This document shows, piece after piece, positions 48,885-62,300 of a stretch of 64,000 nt of DNA. The stretch comes from Ectocarpus siliculosus. Taxonomy: Eukaryota > Sar > Phaeophyceae > Ectocarpales > Ectocarpaceae. The notes beneath the pieces were generated by a model. That model was not told the origin of the DNA. It saw only the letters and a list, made by a program, of their open reading frames with translations, and searched no databases. The DNA is taken from the NCBI GenBank assembly GCA_000310025.1, contig FN649751.1, forward strand, positions 378,245 to 442,244, read 5' to 3'. Position numbers and translations under genes: made by a program. Positions within the stretch are counted from its first letter, which is position 1, and the number at the start of each line of letters is the position of its first letter.

Positions 48885-50314
48885 AAAGATATGCTCAGAG
48901 CTCGTTAGCACCCGGCCGGATCACATGGGCTTGGGAATGAGTAGAGATCTCCGGGGCCGGACCCCTCGCCAGACGGCGCTGTTTGGTAAACACACATCAC
49001 TGCTGTCGTCTCGGCAACACACAGCCCACACAGAGCCCACACAGCCAACACAGCACGTAGCACGCAGCACACAGAGGAGGAGGAGGAGGAGCCTGTGCGA
49101 CATGGAGGAAACATCCACGCTATTGTTGTTGCTGCTGCTTCTGCTGCTGCTGTTCCTCCAGTTGACGGCACGGAAGAAGTACTAAATTTATTAACAGCTA
49201 GCCGCCGAAGCGGCAACTTTTGTTCATGATCACCAGACGCTAACCCAACCCACAGGAACAAGAGGGGCTAGCATACTGGTGCAGTAGCACTGTGCATCAC
49301 TCACTTATGTATCCCTGCTGTTGGTGGTGGTTCTTGTTGATGTGGCTGGTGTGGAAGGACTGCTGCGCAGATAGAAAGAGAGATGCGCTTTCTCTTTGCC
49401 GTTCGTTGGGGTTTCGCGGAAATGTACCGCAGAAGGACAGCAGGGATCTTCATCTCATTGCACGTATCACAAGCCCGGACCCTGTCGCACATCTGTAGAC
49501 TACAGCACGACTCGTACTCTACTATTCTTCCAGTCGTTGTTGTTTTTGGTGTCGTAGTGCGGCATGACCGCGCATAGTGAAAGCGAGAGCCAGATGCTCT
49601 TACACGCCGTTGGGAATTTTATGCGCGGGCGTCGACGACATCGTATCTTTACACCACACGAGCAAGCGCGGATCTAATCGATCTCATGGCAGCACCGCCT
49701 CACCCTACATATTTGCTGCTACAATCACCGCTATTTCTGCTGCCCTTGAATACCGCTACTGTTGGGCTTCCTTGCTTTTGCGAGGGGCGGTGTAGTTCAC
49801 TGATATGCATCGAGAGATCTACATGACGGCAGAAGATTCTTAATGCTGCTGTATGTAGTCCGTAGTAGGTGCTTTTGTGCGCATGGCCACAAATACAGCA
49901 TCGATAGGGGACACAAGGGACCGTTATTCAAGGTGAAGACAGCTCGAAAGCTGTCCTCCTGCTTTCTCCCCATCTACTGCAGAAGTCCTCTTGTGAATCG
50001 ACGTCGTGGTCGTCGAGATATCAACAGCTTCGCGGAGAGAGAGCCGCGACGGGGCAGCATAATCAGTAAAAAAATCGGCCAAAAAAATAAAAAATCGCCT
50101 CTCCTACACGGCAGAGGCGGGGTATGTGTCAACTACAAACCATGTAACCATTCACGAGCCCCCCCGCGATGGTTGTTGATGTTGATGTGACGTGCAAGTT
50201 GTGGTTGATGATTGGTGGGATGTACGAAAATGCGGTGTCACCTACCCGCTCGATGCGGCCGATGCAACGATTGTGTTCACCTCTCTCTCTCTCTCTCTAT
50301 CTCTTTCTTCTAGG
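48885..50314. other. 5' flank of the alcohol oxidase gene, simple repeats
   Basis: No gene is recognised. Tandem CACAGC/CACACAG runs (about 49018-49071), GGA repeats (49074-49092) and CTG/CTT triplets (49122-49155) occur together. The promoter and any first exon of the downstream gene should lie here. Confidence 0.4.
50279..50314 (+). repeat. CT-dinucleotide tract at a probable splice acceptor
   Basis: A run of CT repeats (50281-50300) leads through CTCTTTCTTCTAG to GTGGGAAATC. It is a strong pyrimidine tract and AG acceptor just before the first recognised exon of the alcohol oxidase gene. It is the main reason to suspect an untracked 5' exon. Confidence 0.6.
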
Positions 50315-53300
50315 TGGGAAATCATGATACCAGACCAGGGACCCATGGCGGACTCCCCATGTACTCTTGCCGTTTGTGTTGCTCTGGCCAATGCTCTGCC
50401 GAGCTACATCAGGCGGCTGCGGGATAACAGTGGTGGTGCTACTTCAACCGTTTTGCTTCTCGCCGCTACCTCCGTGCTGTTTGCATACCTTTCTTTCCTG
50501 AGGCGGTCTTCGCAGGGGTCAACTCCAGCATTCCGTCGGCTGCGTTCCAAACCGGCTGGGGCCGGCAAAGAGGGCAAGAATTGGGAAAACGTGGTCATGG
50601 GAGGAGGAGGAAAGGATGACGGAGGGGTACACGTCACGTGGTTGGGCTCGCGCGAACTCCGGGTGCTGGAAGCTTGGGCAGACACGCTGTTGCCGGGGTT
50701 CGACGTTGATGACAAGGAGGCTGCCGATGCCATTGCCGAGCAGGTACACACATGCTAAGTTGTTCACCAGTGAGCACCGGGTACTGGTGCGTGCTGCGCG
50801 CGATTTCTTCATTTCGCGGTTCCTTTTTTTGCTTTGGTGGCCCTGCAGGAGCTACAGTCTACAAAGTACATTGCAATCGCCAGCTCTATTTCTGCGTACC
50901 GCGTACCCCCAATACTGCACTCCATACGACACCGCATAGTTCTGGTAGGTCATCACATTTTTATGCCTGCTGAAACTCATCGTCGTATACATAAGCAGCA
51001 ACCGCGACGTCACAACCACGCCACACCAACCAAGGATCTACGTGGGAGCAGGGCCTAAGATGCTGTACCGTCCAAGGGTGCAACCCCTTCCCAACATCTT
51101 CCTTCTATGCATACGCACTTCGGACGTAACATACAGTGAGATGCATACCGTAATTGTGCGTGTTATCGCACCCCCGTGTTGGCGTTTTTCTATTGCGTAT
51201 TTCTCCACAACTAGGAGGGTGCGAACACCAACTGATAGAACACCAACTGATACCTCCCCGGAAAGCCCTTGACGAGATGTTTCCAAAACCACCCTTTTCG
51301 GAGGTGATACCTCCTTAGTTGTGGAGAAATACGCAATAGAAAATCGCTAACACGGGGGTGCGATAACACGCACTATTACGGTATGATGGCCAAACTGTCT
51401 TGTAGAGCCTGCTACCCACAGCGGGAGATTTCGGCGGGTGTTCCTCGGGGAGCCGGCGAAACACTTGTCGTGCTGCCGCTAGCGCTATGGATCCATTCTA
51501 TCCTGGACTCTCACATGCGGATCGAGATGGACTCGTCGTGTTAATAAAATCAACAAGAAAAATAAACTTGTACCGAGAATACGCAACGAGAGGTCTCGCC
51601 CTGGCGGTTGTGTATTGTACGTTTTGGCTGGTGGTACCCGACACGTGCAGGTTCAACCCCCGCACCCACCTTGTATTTTTGGCTTGTTTGCAAGAGCCCA
51701 CCATAAAAAAAACTGGAGCAGAAGAGAACGACACAGAGAAAGGGTGCGGTAGGCGAATGCGCTGCAGAGGGACAAGATAGAGCGCCACAAACCACCCCGA
51801 AACTCTGCGGATGATCAACGAATTGCCTGTGTGGTGGTGTGGTCGGCCTTGAAGGCCGACTGGGTGGGGGAACAGGGACTATTCGATCGAATTTTTGACC
51901 CCTACAGGTCATACATACGAACATGACTCTTCGTTTGTCGTTCATAGCCGTTGGCGCCGCTCGTCGCAGGCCACAACTTCCAAAAAACACACCCTACACC
52001 CTCTGCGTACGTAAATATGTGTTTCCGCGCTCTACTGCACAGGCTGTTCTTTGTTGGTTCGTGACGATGCGTACGAAAGGATCGAGCGTTCCAGAGCATC
52101 TCGCAGTTCTACACCAGTAACCTACTCTTCTCCCCTTCCTCAAACATATGTCTCTCCGCAGGGGACTACGAGTCCCTGCAAACCAAACACAGGGTTGCTA
52201 GTCCTCAAAGATGGAGCACAGAGTATTCTGCTATTAAAAATAGAGCGCTGGAGAGAATTGCCACTGACTGCTTTGTGCTGCTATGTGTCCGTTCGCAGGG
52301 TATGTTTTCTCTACATAGGTGCCTTTTTATTCCGAAACTTGCACGACGGAAAAAGACAGAGCCTCGACAAAGGGTACCAGGAGGGTGCGGCAGTCTCGTT
52401 AGGTTTTTGCAGAGCCCGTTTAGCTTTGCAAAGCATCCCTCTACTTTCCGTGGTACTTCCAGGTGTTTGTGCCAGCCCGATACGTAAGCTTGATCGGTAT
52501 CCTACCTATTGTTGTGGTAGATGAATGGGGCAGTGGGGGGGGTATATCTGGTTCTCTGACGATGGTATTCTGAACGCACTTCTTTTCTCTGCCTCGCCAC
52601 GTTGCCTCTGAACAAGCATAGAGAGTACCACTAGGCGGTTTCATCCAATGAACGGCAGTACGGCGGTGTTGCGAGGTGTAGGACACCGTGAGGAATTGTC
52701 ACGAATATCGTTCGAATGTCAGAGTACCTGTCTGAACCGCGAATTTCCAAACTTGTACCATCTACGCATGCGTTCCGCGTGGCCATCGCGCAGGCAATGA
52801 ACCTTCTGATTCCTTGCGTCAGCGTAGCGGTAGCATGTAGTCTTGACCATCGCTCTTGGCAGGAAATAAATCGGTGTTCTGTTCACATGGCCTCTCCCGC
52901 GGCCCGCCGCAAGTGTACCGCCCGCCATTGTGTCGAAGTTCTCACAATCAACGAGATATTCCGTTGAGAACAGGCCGTCAGTTAAACCCATGGGAACTTC
53001 AATCCCTCTCTGCGAACTCCAGAAGGAATTCCCCCTGGAGTTTGTTTTGACAATGGCGCCAAGTTGGCGGTGTCTCTGCCAAACAGCAGTATTTTCTACC
53101 GCCATATTCGCAATGATTCTAAGCGGCAACTCGGCCTCACCATCGCGCGAGAGTGTGCCTTGCAGATTTTCTCCTCACTGTCGATAGTTGAACTGCACCT
53201 GCCGTGCATGCTGCCGCGCTCGCGCCGTTGAACCTCCCCTTGTAGATGGTTGCTATGGTCCGTGCAAACCTGTTCCGAAAAGAAGTCGGCCCGAGGGAAC

Positions 53301-56300
53301 GGGGCAATACGACATCTGGTAGAGGAGGAAGAGGAGGAGGGGGAGTCCTGGCCTGGAAGAGGCCTAACGTTAACAACTGCAGTCAAGAACAACTCCCGGT
53401 GAAGGTGGAGGCGTACACGCGAACGCTCGTTCGTCGTTGCTTAGCGATGTACGGCCGCTCGGGATCTGATGTCGGCGTGGCGGTTCTCCTTGCCCAGGCC
53501 TTCGAGATCAACATTTCGGAAGAGGAGCGCTCAGGTTTGTCCTAACGAAGGGCTGTTGGAGCTCCTCTTGCGGGAGTAGGTGTAGGAGCGGTGCTCTCGG
53601 GAGAATGCGTTCAAGGTTTTTGCTGGAGTTCGCTCGCATGCGGAACAAGCTCGCTGCATTTTCCCCGTGCCGGACGTTCGGGAAACAGCAAACAGCGATA
53701 GGTCACGCTACCTCGACTGCTGATGGGTTGCTCTCGCCGTGCACTAACAAGAAGCCGCCTCCCGGGCCCGCGACGCCTTGACATGGTGGTGCGGTAGCTC
53801 TGGGCCATGCTGTACCGCGAAGCTGTCACCACTCCGCTGTACGTTTTTTTCTTCTTTTTGTGGTTTCAGACGGGGTGCACCTGAATCTGGTGTCGTACGT
53901 GTTCGGCGTTCTTTTTTTCTGGGCGCCTGTCTACACGTTTCGTTCTGTTTTCGGTGTGCCAGCCGGGGTCACAGAAAAGGCTGATGCAGGCCACGCGCAA
54001 AGAGATTTTTTTTCATAAACTCGAAGATTGTTCTTTTTCCTTTCGACCATCGCGTGTCCCTCCCGCTCAGGCCTTCGAGTACTGTTTCGGGTGCTCAGCA
54101 CCCGGCTGGGGGCGTTCGTTCTCACGGGGAGGGCGGTGCCTTTTCAGTCCCAGAGCCTCGCTGCGCGACATGGCGTGCTGAAGAGGTGGTCCGTGTCGCG
54201 AATACGTCCGTTGCGTGATGCTTTCCAAGTGAGAACGTGGTCTGGTATTCTTCGTGGAGTTGGTATGGATACATTGTGGGTGCGTTATCAACAGCTGGGC
54301 TTTTGGCCACCACGGTGTCCGAGAGAGGACTAGATCGCGGCCGATATATGTCTGTGTGTCAGGTAATTCTTCGGTTTGCCTTTCGTAAGGAGGCATTGTC
54401 CGTGACTGAACCCTTAACCCCTATCTATTGTGAGCTGTGCTGAGAATGGAAGCGCGTGGAGGATCGTCCGGAAATCTCTCGACTCATGTGTGAGGCAGTG
54501 ACTGATGAATGGGCTGCTTTCCAGTAAATCGCGGCCAGGGATTTTCGAGAGAGCATTTCGACAACGACCATCTCAAATATTTCGGGGACACCAGTATGCC
54601 CTTACTTTTCTCTTTCGCTCAGGGAGTCAAGCGGCTCACGTGCTCTCTGTTCTTCAGCGCACATCCGGAGGTGCACCATAAACCCTCTCACCCGGAGGGA
54701 TCGGGGGCGGAGTCGACAGCGGCGCTAGCCAAGATCAAGACAAACCCTAACTGGATCGACATCCGGTACGACCCGCAACACCACCGTTTCGCTCGGGACG
54801 AGACCCCTGCAGTATCGTCGGCGGGGCAACGCCCCGATCCGATTGCCGCAGCTGCCGTGAGGCCCGGACTGTGGTCAGGAGCAAAGGTGCGGCAGCGTAG
54901 TTTGGTCGCTTACGGGCACAAGTGTCACCCTCAGGCAGCGTGTGCCGGAGACTCGCACCAAGAAGAATATGACATGAATCCGATTTCTTGCGTTTGCGAG
55001 GAGGCGCCGCTTGCTCGCTGCTTGGTGTCTACGTGGAACATGACCCTGTCCTTTCCTCCTCTACTTGCCTCCGCTTTGCTACATTGTTTTATCCGCTTTG
55101 CGCGACCAGGTGAAGGACAGGGTCTCCCAGACGGCGAGGGCGGCGGCAGCAGTGGCGTCCACGGCTCCTCGTCCATCGACGTCATTATCAGCGAACAGCC
55201 ATAGCAACCCTCCATCTCCCGCGTCATCCCTACCACCTTCATTCTCGGCAACGGCAGCGGCGGCACCACCATCACGGGTGCCAGCGCCCGAAGACGTTCC
55301 CCCCAAGTTTTTCTCCCGCCCCCGAAGCAAGAGCAGCGGCAGCGCGGCCGCCACAGCCGGTGCCTTCTTGCCCTCGTCTGGCACCACCAGCGGCAGCGCA
55401 AGTGCTGCTCCGACATCACCACATGAAACCCTGCCGCAGCAGCTCACGGTTGACGTTGTGGTCGTCGGGTCGGGGGCGGGCGGTGGGTGCGCGGCTGGCG
55501 CACTGGCCGCACGAGGCTTGAGGGTGGCGGTGTTGGAGAAAGGGGGACTCTACGGCGCACACGACTTTGCCAGGTTTTCCGAAATGGAGGCGTACAAGGA
55601 CATGTATGAGGGTCAGGTGAGGGGTTTGTTGGCTGCAGCATGAAACGTTAACCTTTGTGTTGTGTGTGTTCTTCATGTTTAGCGAAGTGCGCTTGTGGGT
55701 TTTACCCTTTCGCAGTGCAAAGGAGAGGAAGAGTTTGGTGCGTCGGCGGGTTTGGTGCAATCGGAGCTCGTCGGCAGTTTCTGCCGCTCGGCCAAACGAC
55801 TTTTTTGGATGACCGCCCACGATGGGTTCCTGAATTTTACTTGTCGTGTCCAGAGCCGTGTCGCAGCCTGTTTTTTTGCGGCGAGGTCGTTCAACATTGC
55901 GCCGATGGTTGCAGGGACGACTGCATGCAGGAGCTGTGCTGCCTAGGTTGGCTGTGTCGAAGTGGCAAACACCGGCAACAACGACGAGATGACGACGACA
56001 ACGACAATGGAAACAGCAATCGCGTGATGTATGTGCGTACATGAATTCATGTTTTTACGGTAAACCTCAACAGGGTGTATTGGCAACAGAAGGCGGAGCT
56101 GTGGTCATTCTTGCAGGATCCTGCGTCGGAGGGGGCACGACAGTGAACTGGGCGGCCAGCTTCCGCACCCCTAGGTACTATTTCGGGTGTTGTGCTCGGA
56201 AAGCGTCCCATAATTATCTTTTCGGGGAATTGAAACTGCTGCTATGTCGCTGCTCTCCGGTAACGCTGTCACGGAATGATGCTGTATGTAATGGGTTTCC

Positions 56301-59300
56301 GAAAGAATCAGCGAGGATCTGTCATGTTGCCTTTTCGTTGGGTCGGCGCTATCTCCCGTGGTGGCGCGAGAACTCGTGCATCCCCAAAGGGTAGGTGTTG
56401 CCATCGCACTTGCGTGTGTTTGGTTCTGGAGCACTACAAGAAAGGCCGGGAGGCGGAAGGGTGGATGACGCCGGCAAGCTCAAATACGCCGCGGCATCAA
56501 AGTTGGTTTTGTGTCCAAGTTTTGATGTTTCTGGGGGGTCAACTCTTGTTCGGCGCGTTGCTCCTGACCGCACCGACCGAATTGTTTTTGTTTCCAGCAG
56601 TCGGTACATGGCGTCCTTTCAGGCCCAAAAGAATACACTTGGAGCGGTGGCCGTCTATCGGGGTAGTCACCTCGCGCTGTACGTAATAATTCTTCGAAGG
56701 GGGCTGTTGGGTTGCTGGTTGTTGCTACATCACATCGTGGAAGTACAGCAGCGGTTCGTTCCCGGCTACAGCCGTGCCCCCTTCTGATGCCCCAAACGCG
56801 CCGTTGGTCAATGGTGGTCAAAATAACCCTATGATAGTTTTGCAGGGCTGAGAAATTGTCGGATGGGTGACACGTGGCGGGTGGAGCAATGGTTGTCTCT
56901 ATGTCGCGTCACGCGTGGAACTTGCGGTGCATGTCTCAACAACAGGCACGTGAGACTAGAGTGGTCCCGGAAGCTGGGCTTGAAGAGCTTCGAACCAGGT
57001 GGACCCTTCGATGACGCCCTGGATGCCGTGTGCTCGAGACTGGGGGTGAGCCAATCGACGTAATGTTCGGTAGCTTGGGCACCTTGACCAGAACGAGGAA
57101 TCCTTGGTTCTTCCTGTGCAATGGCCATCGCTCTCTAAGAGGTGTATTTTCGCGACTCGCCGGGGCGTTTGGGCGGCCTGGTTAGGCGTAGATCGGGGAG
57201 CTGGGTGCTTGTAGTGTACCAGGTGATAGATATCGTGCGAAAGCGTTACCTCGCGGGATCAAGTTTCAACACTTCGGAGGTATTTTCCCGCTTGCAGAGC
57301 TTCTTTATCCACGTGCACGAGTGCGAGATGTTTTTTTTTGTCCACCACTCTCATCTTGGGGGAGGGTTTCGGTATCGTTCCGGATACCACTCACAGAAAT
57401 CACGCGTGCCCATTTTCGACCCAGCCCACCCCGCGCGGTTTCGTCCCAAGCTGGACTTGTGAAAGTGACACCAATACACCTCGTGACCCGCCGTTTGATG
57501 CCCCCCCGCTCCCACAGGTCAACATCGGGAATTCGCACCGGGCCCCGGGTTTTCCAGTGCCAAACGCCTCCTTGAGGGTAAATCAGCACCAGTCTAGCCT
57601 CTGGAACGGCGCCGCCGCGTCCGGTCGCGTGCCGAGGGCGGTTCCCACCAACACAAAAGACTGCGTCGACTGCGGAAGCTGCTTGCACGGCTGTGCGTAC
57701 GGCAGCAAGCAATCAACACACGTGAGAGGGAGAGCGAGAGAGAACGAGAGAGAGAGAGAGCTGAAATCGCGGGGAAGGAGTAACATACTGGGAAACTGCT
57801 TGCGAAGGGTACTGCCATGTGCATCCGCGAGTGTCTGGCGGCTTGCGGCCCGTTGTTCTTGGGAAGTGGTGCCGGTTATTTTCGGGCTCGATTACAAAGC
57901 CGGAAATCGATCACTTCGGCGCGGCTTGGAGTTGGGGGCGTGGAGATTTGCTGGCTCCAGGCGCCGACCAGACCCCTGAACAGCTGCTAGTTACCCCCCA
58001 CCCCCCCCGACGTTTTTTTTTGCTATTTTTCCGCTTGCCTCTCGCGTGTTAATCAAGGTTACGTGGCTGCAAGATGGACTGGACTCCGGCAATATCATCC
58101 TCGTGCCCCACGCCAAGGCAAGCGCAGACGACCTACCGTGTGTGTATCGATTGCAAAAATAGGCACCGCTGTGCACAGTCCTCACGACCTTAGGAAGTGC
58201 CACGGGTACCTAGCGTTTTCACGCCCCCCGTGGGTCCCAGCGAGTCGAAACTTCGTGTGATTATGGCCAGGGAATGCAGAGTAGCGCCAAGCGTGTCGTT
58301 TGACCGCTTAAGATCTGAAAACAATCACTATGTGGCAATCCATGGCATAGCAGGTTGAACGAGTGCTCATGGATGCTGGCAGGGCTACCGGAGTCGAGGC
58401 CGTAGTCTCTCCACATGGAGGTGGAATGGTAAGGCATCCGCACCGTCGCTTAGTTTTTGTCAATGTTTCACCATAAGTGTACGCCTTTCGTGCTGCGGAA
58501 CTGTTGGCTGAAAGTAGGATCGCTCTTGCGGTTGCAAGTTTCGTCAGTCCGCACCTCACAATGGGGGCAGTTGTTGCAACCCTGAAGTCTAGGCTGTCAG
58601 GAAAACGAAGGGTTTGGGCCGTTTCGAACTGTCTCGTGGTCTCTATCAAGATCGACGCACCTGCTCCGCCTGTTGCGAATTCGTAATTCCTCGTGCCGGA
58701 CACGTCTTTGGCGTTGCCTGTCGGTTGCCTGTTGGCGTCTGTGACCCGGTCTTCGGAATTGTCATATCAAAATAACGTTTCGTTCCACGTAGAAGGCCAT
58801 CTGTTTAGCGTCTTGATGGGGGTTGTGAATGATGACGTGCCGCGTGCAACTGGTCCTAAGAAAATCCTTCCGTAGACTAGCGTCCGAGTTGAACCCGAAC
58901 GGGGCCCTTGTAAGTCTGATTGATCACCCACGTTTAACCGTCCCTGCACCCACATCCGTCTGTAGGCTGCCTCCCTGACGGTCCGGGCGCGGGCGGTGGT
59001 CGTCTCAGGCGGCGCAATCAACACTCCGGCTATCCTTCTCCGCTCCGGCCTTAAGCACCCTATGATAGGCCGCCACCTCTGTTTGCATCCCGTGCTCGCC
59101 GTCGGAGGCGTTTTTCCTGAGGACTACGACGGCGAGCATGGGGCCGGGGAGGACGACCCGAAACGTTCCACGGGCGGTTCGATGGCGGCAGCGGCGGGTA
59201 CCGCGGGAAAGCAGGCGCGGTTCACTGGCTTGTTTTTGTTGCAATTTTGGTGTATGTACGTCAACGAGTGCTGCTGTAGATTCTTCGGGCGCCGCAACTC

Positions 59301-62300
59301 TTCTTGAACCAGATCAGAACTCAAACCTGGCTACCCCCACCCAAACAGAAAGTGTGCGTATTGTCCTCCCGGACAAGGCTTCCGCTTGGTGATGATGCGA
59401 AAGCGGCACCGCCGATCTTGTCGGAGCAGTTATGTATGGGTTTTCTGTTTTTCGGTCCTTTTAGACCGGATCCTAGATTGGTGCATTGGCTACGTGCTAG
59501 GTTGGTGCTTCTTGCGCGGTTAGGACACAAGCAGTGTTCTGCCATGAAGATCACCGACGCCGCCAAAGTGGTAACCACTGCCAATGTTTTATTCGACGGG
59601 TTTTTTCGTCTGCACGCTTGTGCGGAGACAGGTTTACGATTCCTTTGGTGCCCTTGGTCTTTTCTGTAGGTCGTTCTGCAGACCTCGAGATTCTTTTCTT
59701 CAGGTCTCGATGATTCGCAATCTACCTCTCATCATGCGTAATATTTGTGGAAGAACGTATAGACGTGCAATGTAGATAGATGGTCACACAACAGTGGGCA
59801 TTCAGTTGGTAACCTCGCAACCTTCTGACCTTCGGGACGTGGGTTCGAATCGCGGTGCAATCACACGAACTGGGATTTATTCTCACAACACGCCCAATAA
59901 ACAACGTGGAAAGGAATAATTGGTTTTCACGGAAAAAACTGCTTCACCGCCTACATGGGAAAGGAACGGCTGAATCCTTCTCGCGATCGAAATCAAGGCG
60001 AGCACCGCAACAGGAACGCGGAGAATACAACCAGTAACACGTTTATGTGGCCCTCCTTCCTGTGTGACCCCGGCTGGTTCGTCCAGAATTGTACCGAAAG
60101 TGTCGCGATCGATGCCCGGAATAGATCCGATAACCACAAAACAAATGCGTGCACAACATGTGCGCAACATATACGCAATGTGCTCATGGCTTAACCGTTT
60201 ATAACTGGGTTTGGTGAGAGTCTGCATAGCACGCACACGACTCATACACGCCGTGCGACGTTTCTTTCCCCCAAGTTTTCACCGTGCTTTACCGCATCTC
60301 ACCCGCATTGGCCTGCTTGCCGGCGGGGCGTTTCAGGCGAAATCCAAGGCGTCTGCGAGCGCGAAACAGAAGCTGGAAGCGGAGGTGGGATCAGGCGAGG
60401 GGACGAATGGCTCGTGTCCCCGGGTGCCTGGGGTGGGGCGGGGGGTGATGATGGGCGTGTACGTACAGGACTTGATGCGGCTCGATGGAGGTGAGGTTCG
60501 TGCACAGAGGACGTTCCGAAAGGCCAAAGGGCTACAACGTGAAGGCAACGCAATCGGGGGACAGGCAGGGCGTGGTAGCGCAACACTGAGAACCAACGTC
60601 AAAACCTTTGACGTGATACACCAGGGTTATGTTGGGTTGACTGAGGCCGGCGGCGTGTTTCGCTGTCTGCCAAGAAGCAGCTCTTTTCCTTTCCCAAGAA
60701 AAGATCAACCCGAAACGGCGTCACCAATAGCCAAACCAACATGTATTTTCTAATCCTAGCCCGTGGATACTACATGCACATGAACGCCCCCACGATCAGG
60801 TCGTACCTTTCGTAAGGTGCTGCAGCTAGGAATTGAGTGCGGGTTTCTCTTTTCGTAGACAGGGCGTAGGGGCGGTTCTACTATCGAGGCGTTTCTTTTA
60901 GGGCACTGGGTCAGTGTCTATCTTAAGAATGATAAGTAGCGGTATCCCACGACAAGGGCTGCTGCTGAAGGCAGTGCCGCCTCCACGTTAGTCATGGACT
61001 GGCTCCTATACACTCGCCCCCGTTTTTGTTCGCAGGTTACGGCTGCGTCATCGAAGCGCCGCCATCTCACCCGGGTCTCATGGGGCTTGTGATGCCGTGG
61101 AACGATGCACTCACCCACAGGTGGAAATTTTGCTACTTGATAGGTTTCGTCCCGTACATTTTGGGCCGCGTCGTACCATCGTGTTTGCCGCCGGTACATC
61201 ACGTCTCACAAAGCCTGTTGTAGGTTTGCGTGGGACGCCCACCCACCACCGTTGCTTCGAGAGCTTGCCTGTCGAACTGCCGAAACTGGTGCTGTGCTTG
61301 GCGTGGTGCGCTCTCTTCGCCGCAGCAGCCTGCCGAGGTCCGTCGACTATCGCCCCCACACACCGAACGTACGCCCTCTCCTGCTTCCGGTGTTGCTCCC
61401 TTCTGTCCTGAAATGCCGGGGTATCCTACCATCCAACCGTCTCTACCTGACTCTCGGCTTGCTCGTTTATCGCAGGAGGCCCTGCTGTATCTTCTACTTC
61501 CGTATTTATCACTCGCTCGCTTCATGGCTTGCCGTTTCGCCGTCGCTGTCGCCTGCTTGGTTCCGTCGCCCTCGGTATCGTCGTCCCCATTTCGGGAGTT
61601 TCCAGTGGTTCAAGGGTTCCTCTCTTTTTGCAGCTGAACCCGACCTTGGCCTCCTTAGAACCCCCCCACCCTCCCCGCCGCCCTCCCCTGCCCCCACCTC
61701 TCTGCGATACCCTGAAACGAAAGGATGCTAGTGTCCATGGCACGGGAGACTAGCATTTTCATCTGTATTGGGAGAGACCGGTCTAGCAATGCTAATCGCG
61801 TTGTACTTGGACCACGGGGGGATCCCGTCGTCAAGTAAGTCGCTCAAGGCAGACATGCGTGTCGGACATGTGTATGTGTACGGGAGAAATTTGTGTGGAC
61901 ATCCAAGTGTTTCGGAAGACGTTTGTGCGGGCGACTTGTGTTGCGGAAAACGATTGTGTAGAAAGCACTATGCCGCGAGCTTTCGCCAGCAACTATGTTT
62001 TCTTCAATGCTTGCATATGATATCTACTGGCTCGCCACTCGTTGCTCGGTTGATCAGTTGTGTTCGCTGACATTTTATTTTGCGTCGCTATGTTTCTAAA
62101 GCATTTTTTTGTTGTCACCGCGTTGTTGATGTTGTTGATGTTGTTGTTGATGACGTTGTTCTTGTTGAATTTGGTGTGGCAGTCTACGGTGGTTCTGTTG
62201 CTGTATGTCTTCAGTTGAAAACCGTTCTGACGAATGCAGTGTGCCAGAAGGTAAGCGCTTTTATTTTTCTCTCTTTCAAGTTATCGCAACGAAGGGTACG

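Noticed and set aside
54509-55204. Single 231-codon gene
   Set aside because: Only 54623-54886 is coding. The rest of the frame runs through introns with good GT and AG borders.
56863-57063. Upstream part of the frame through alcohol oxidase exon 7
   Set aside because: The phase-2 end of exon 6 and the AG before 56946 complete the codon exactly, so the earlier part of the frame is intron.
61230-61637. Frames of 135-159 codons between oxidase exons 13 and 14
   Set aside because: They lie in the intron between 61120 and 61724. The family alignment continues directly from exon 13 to exon 14.
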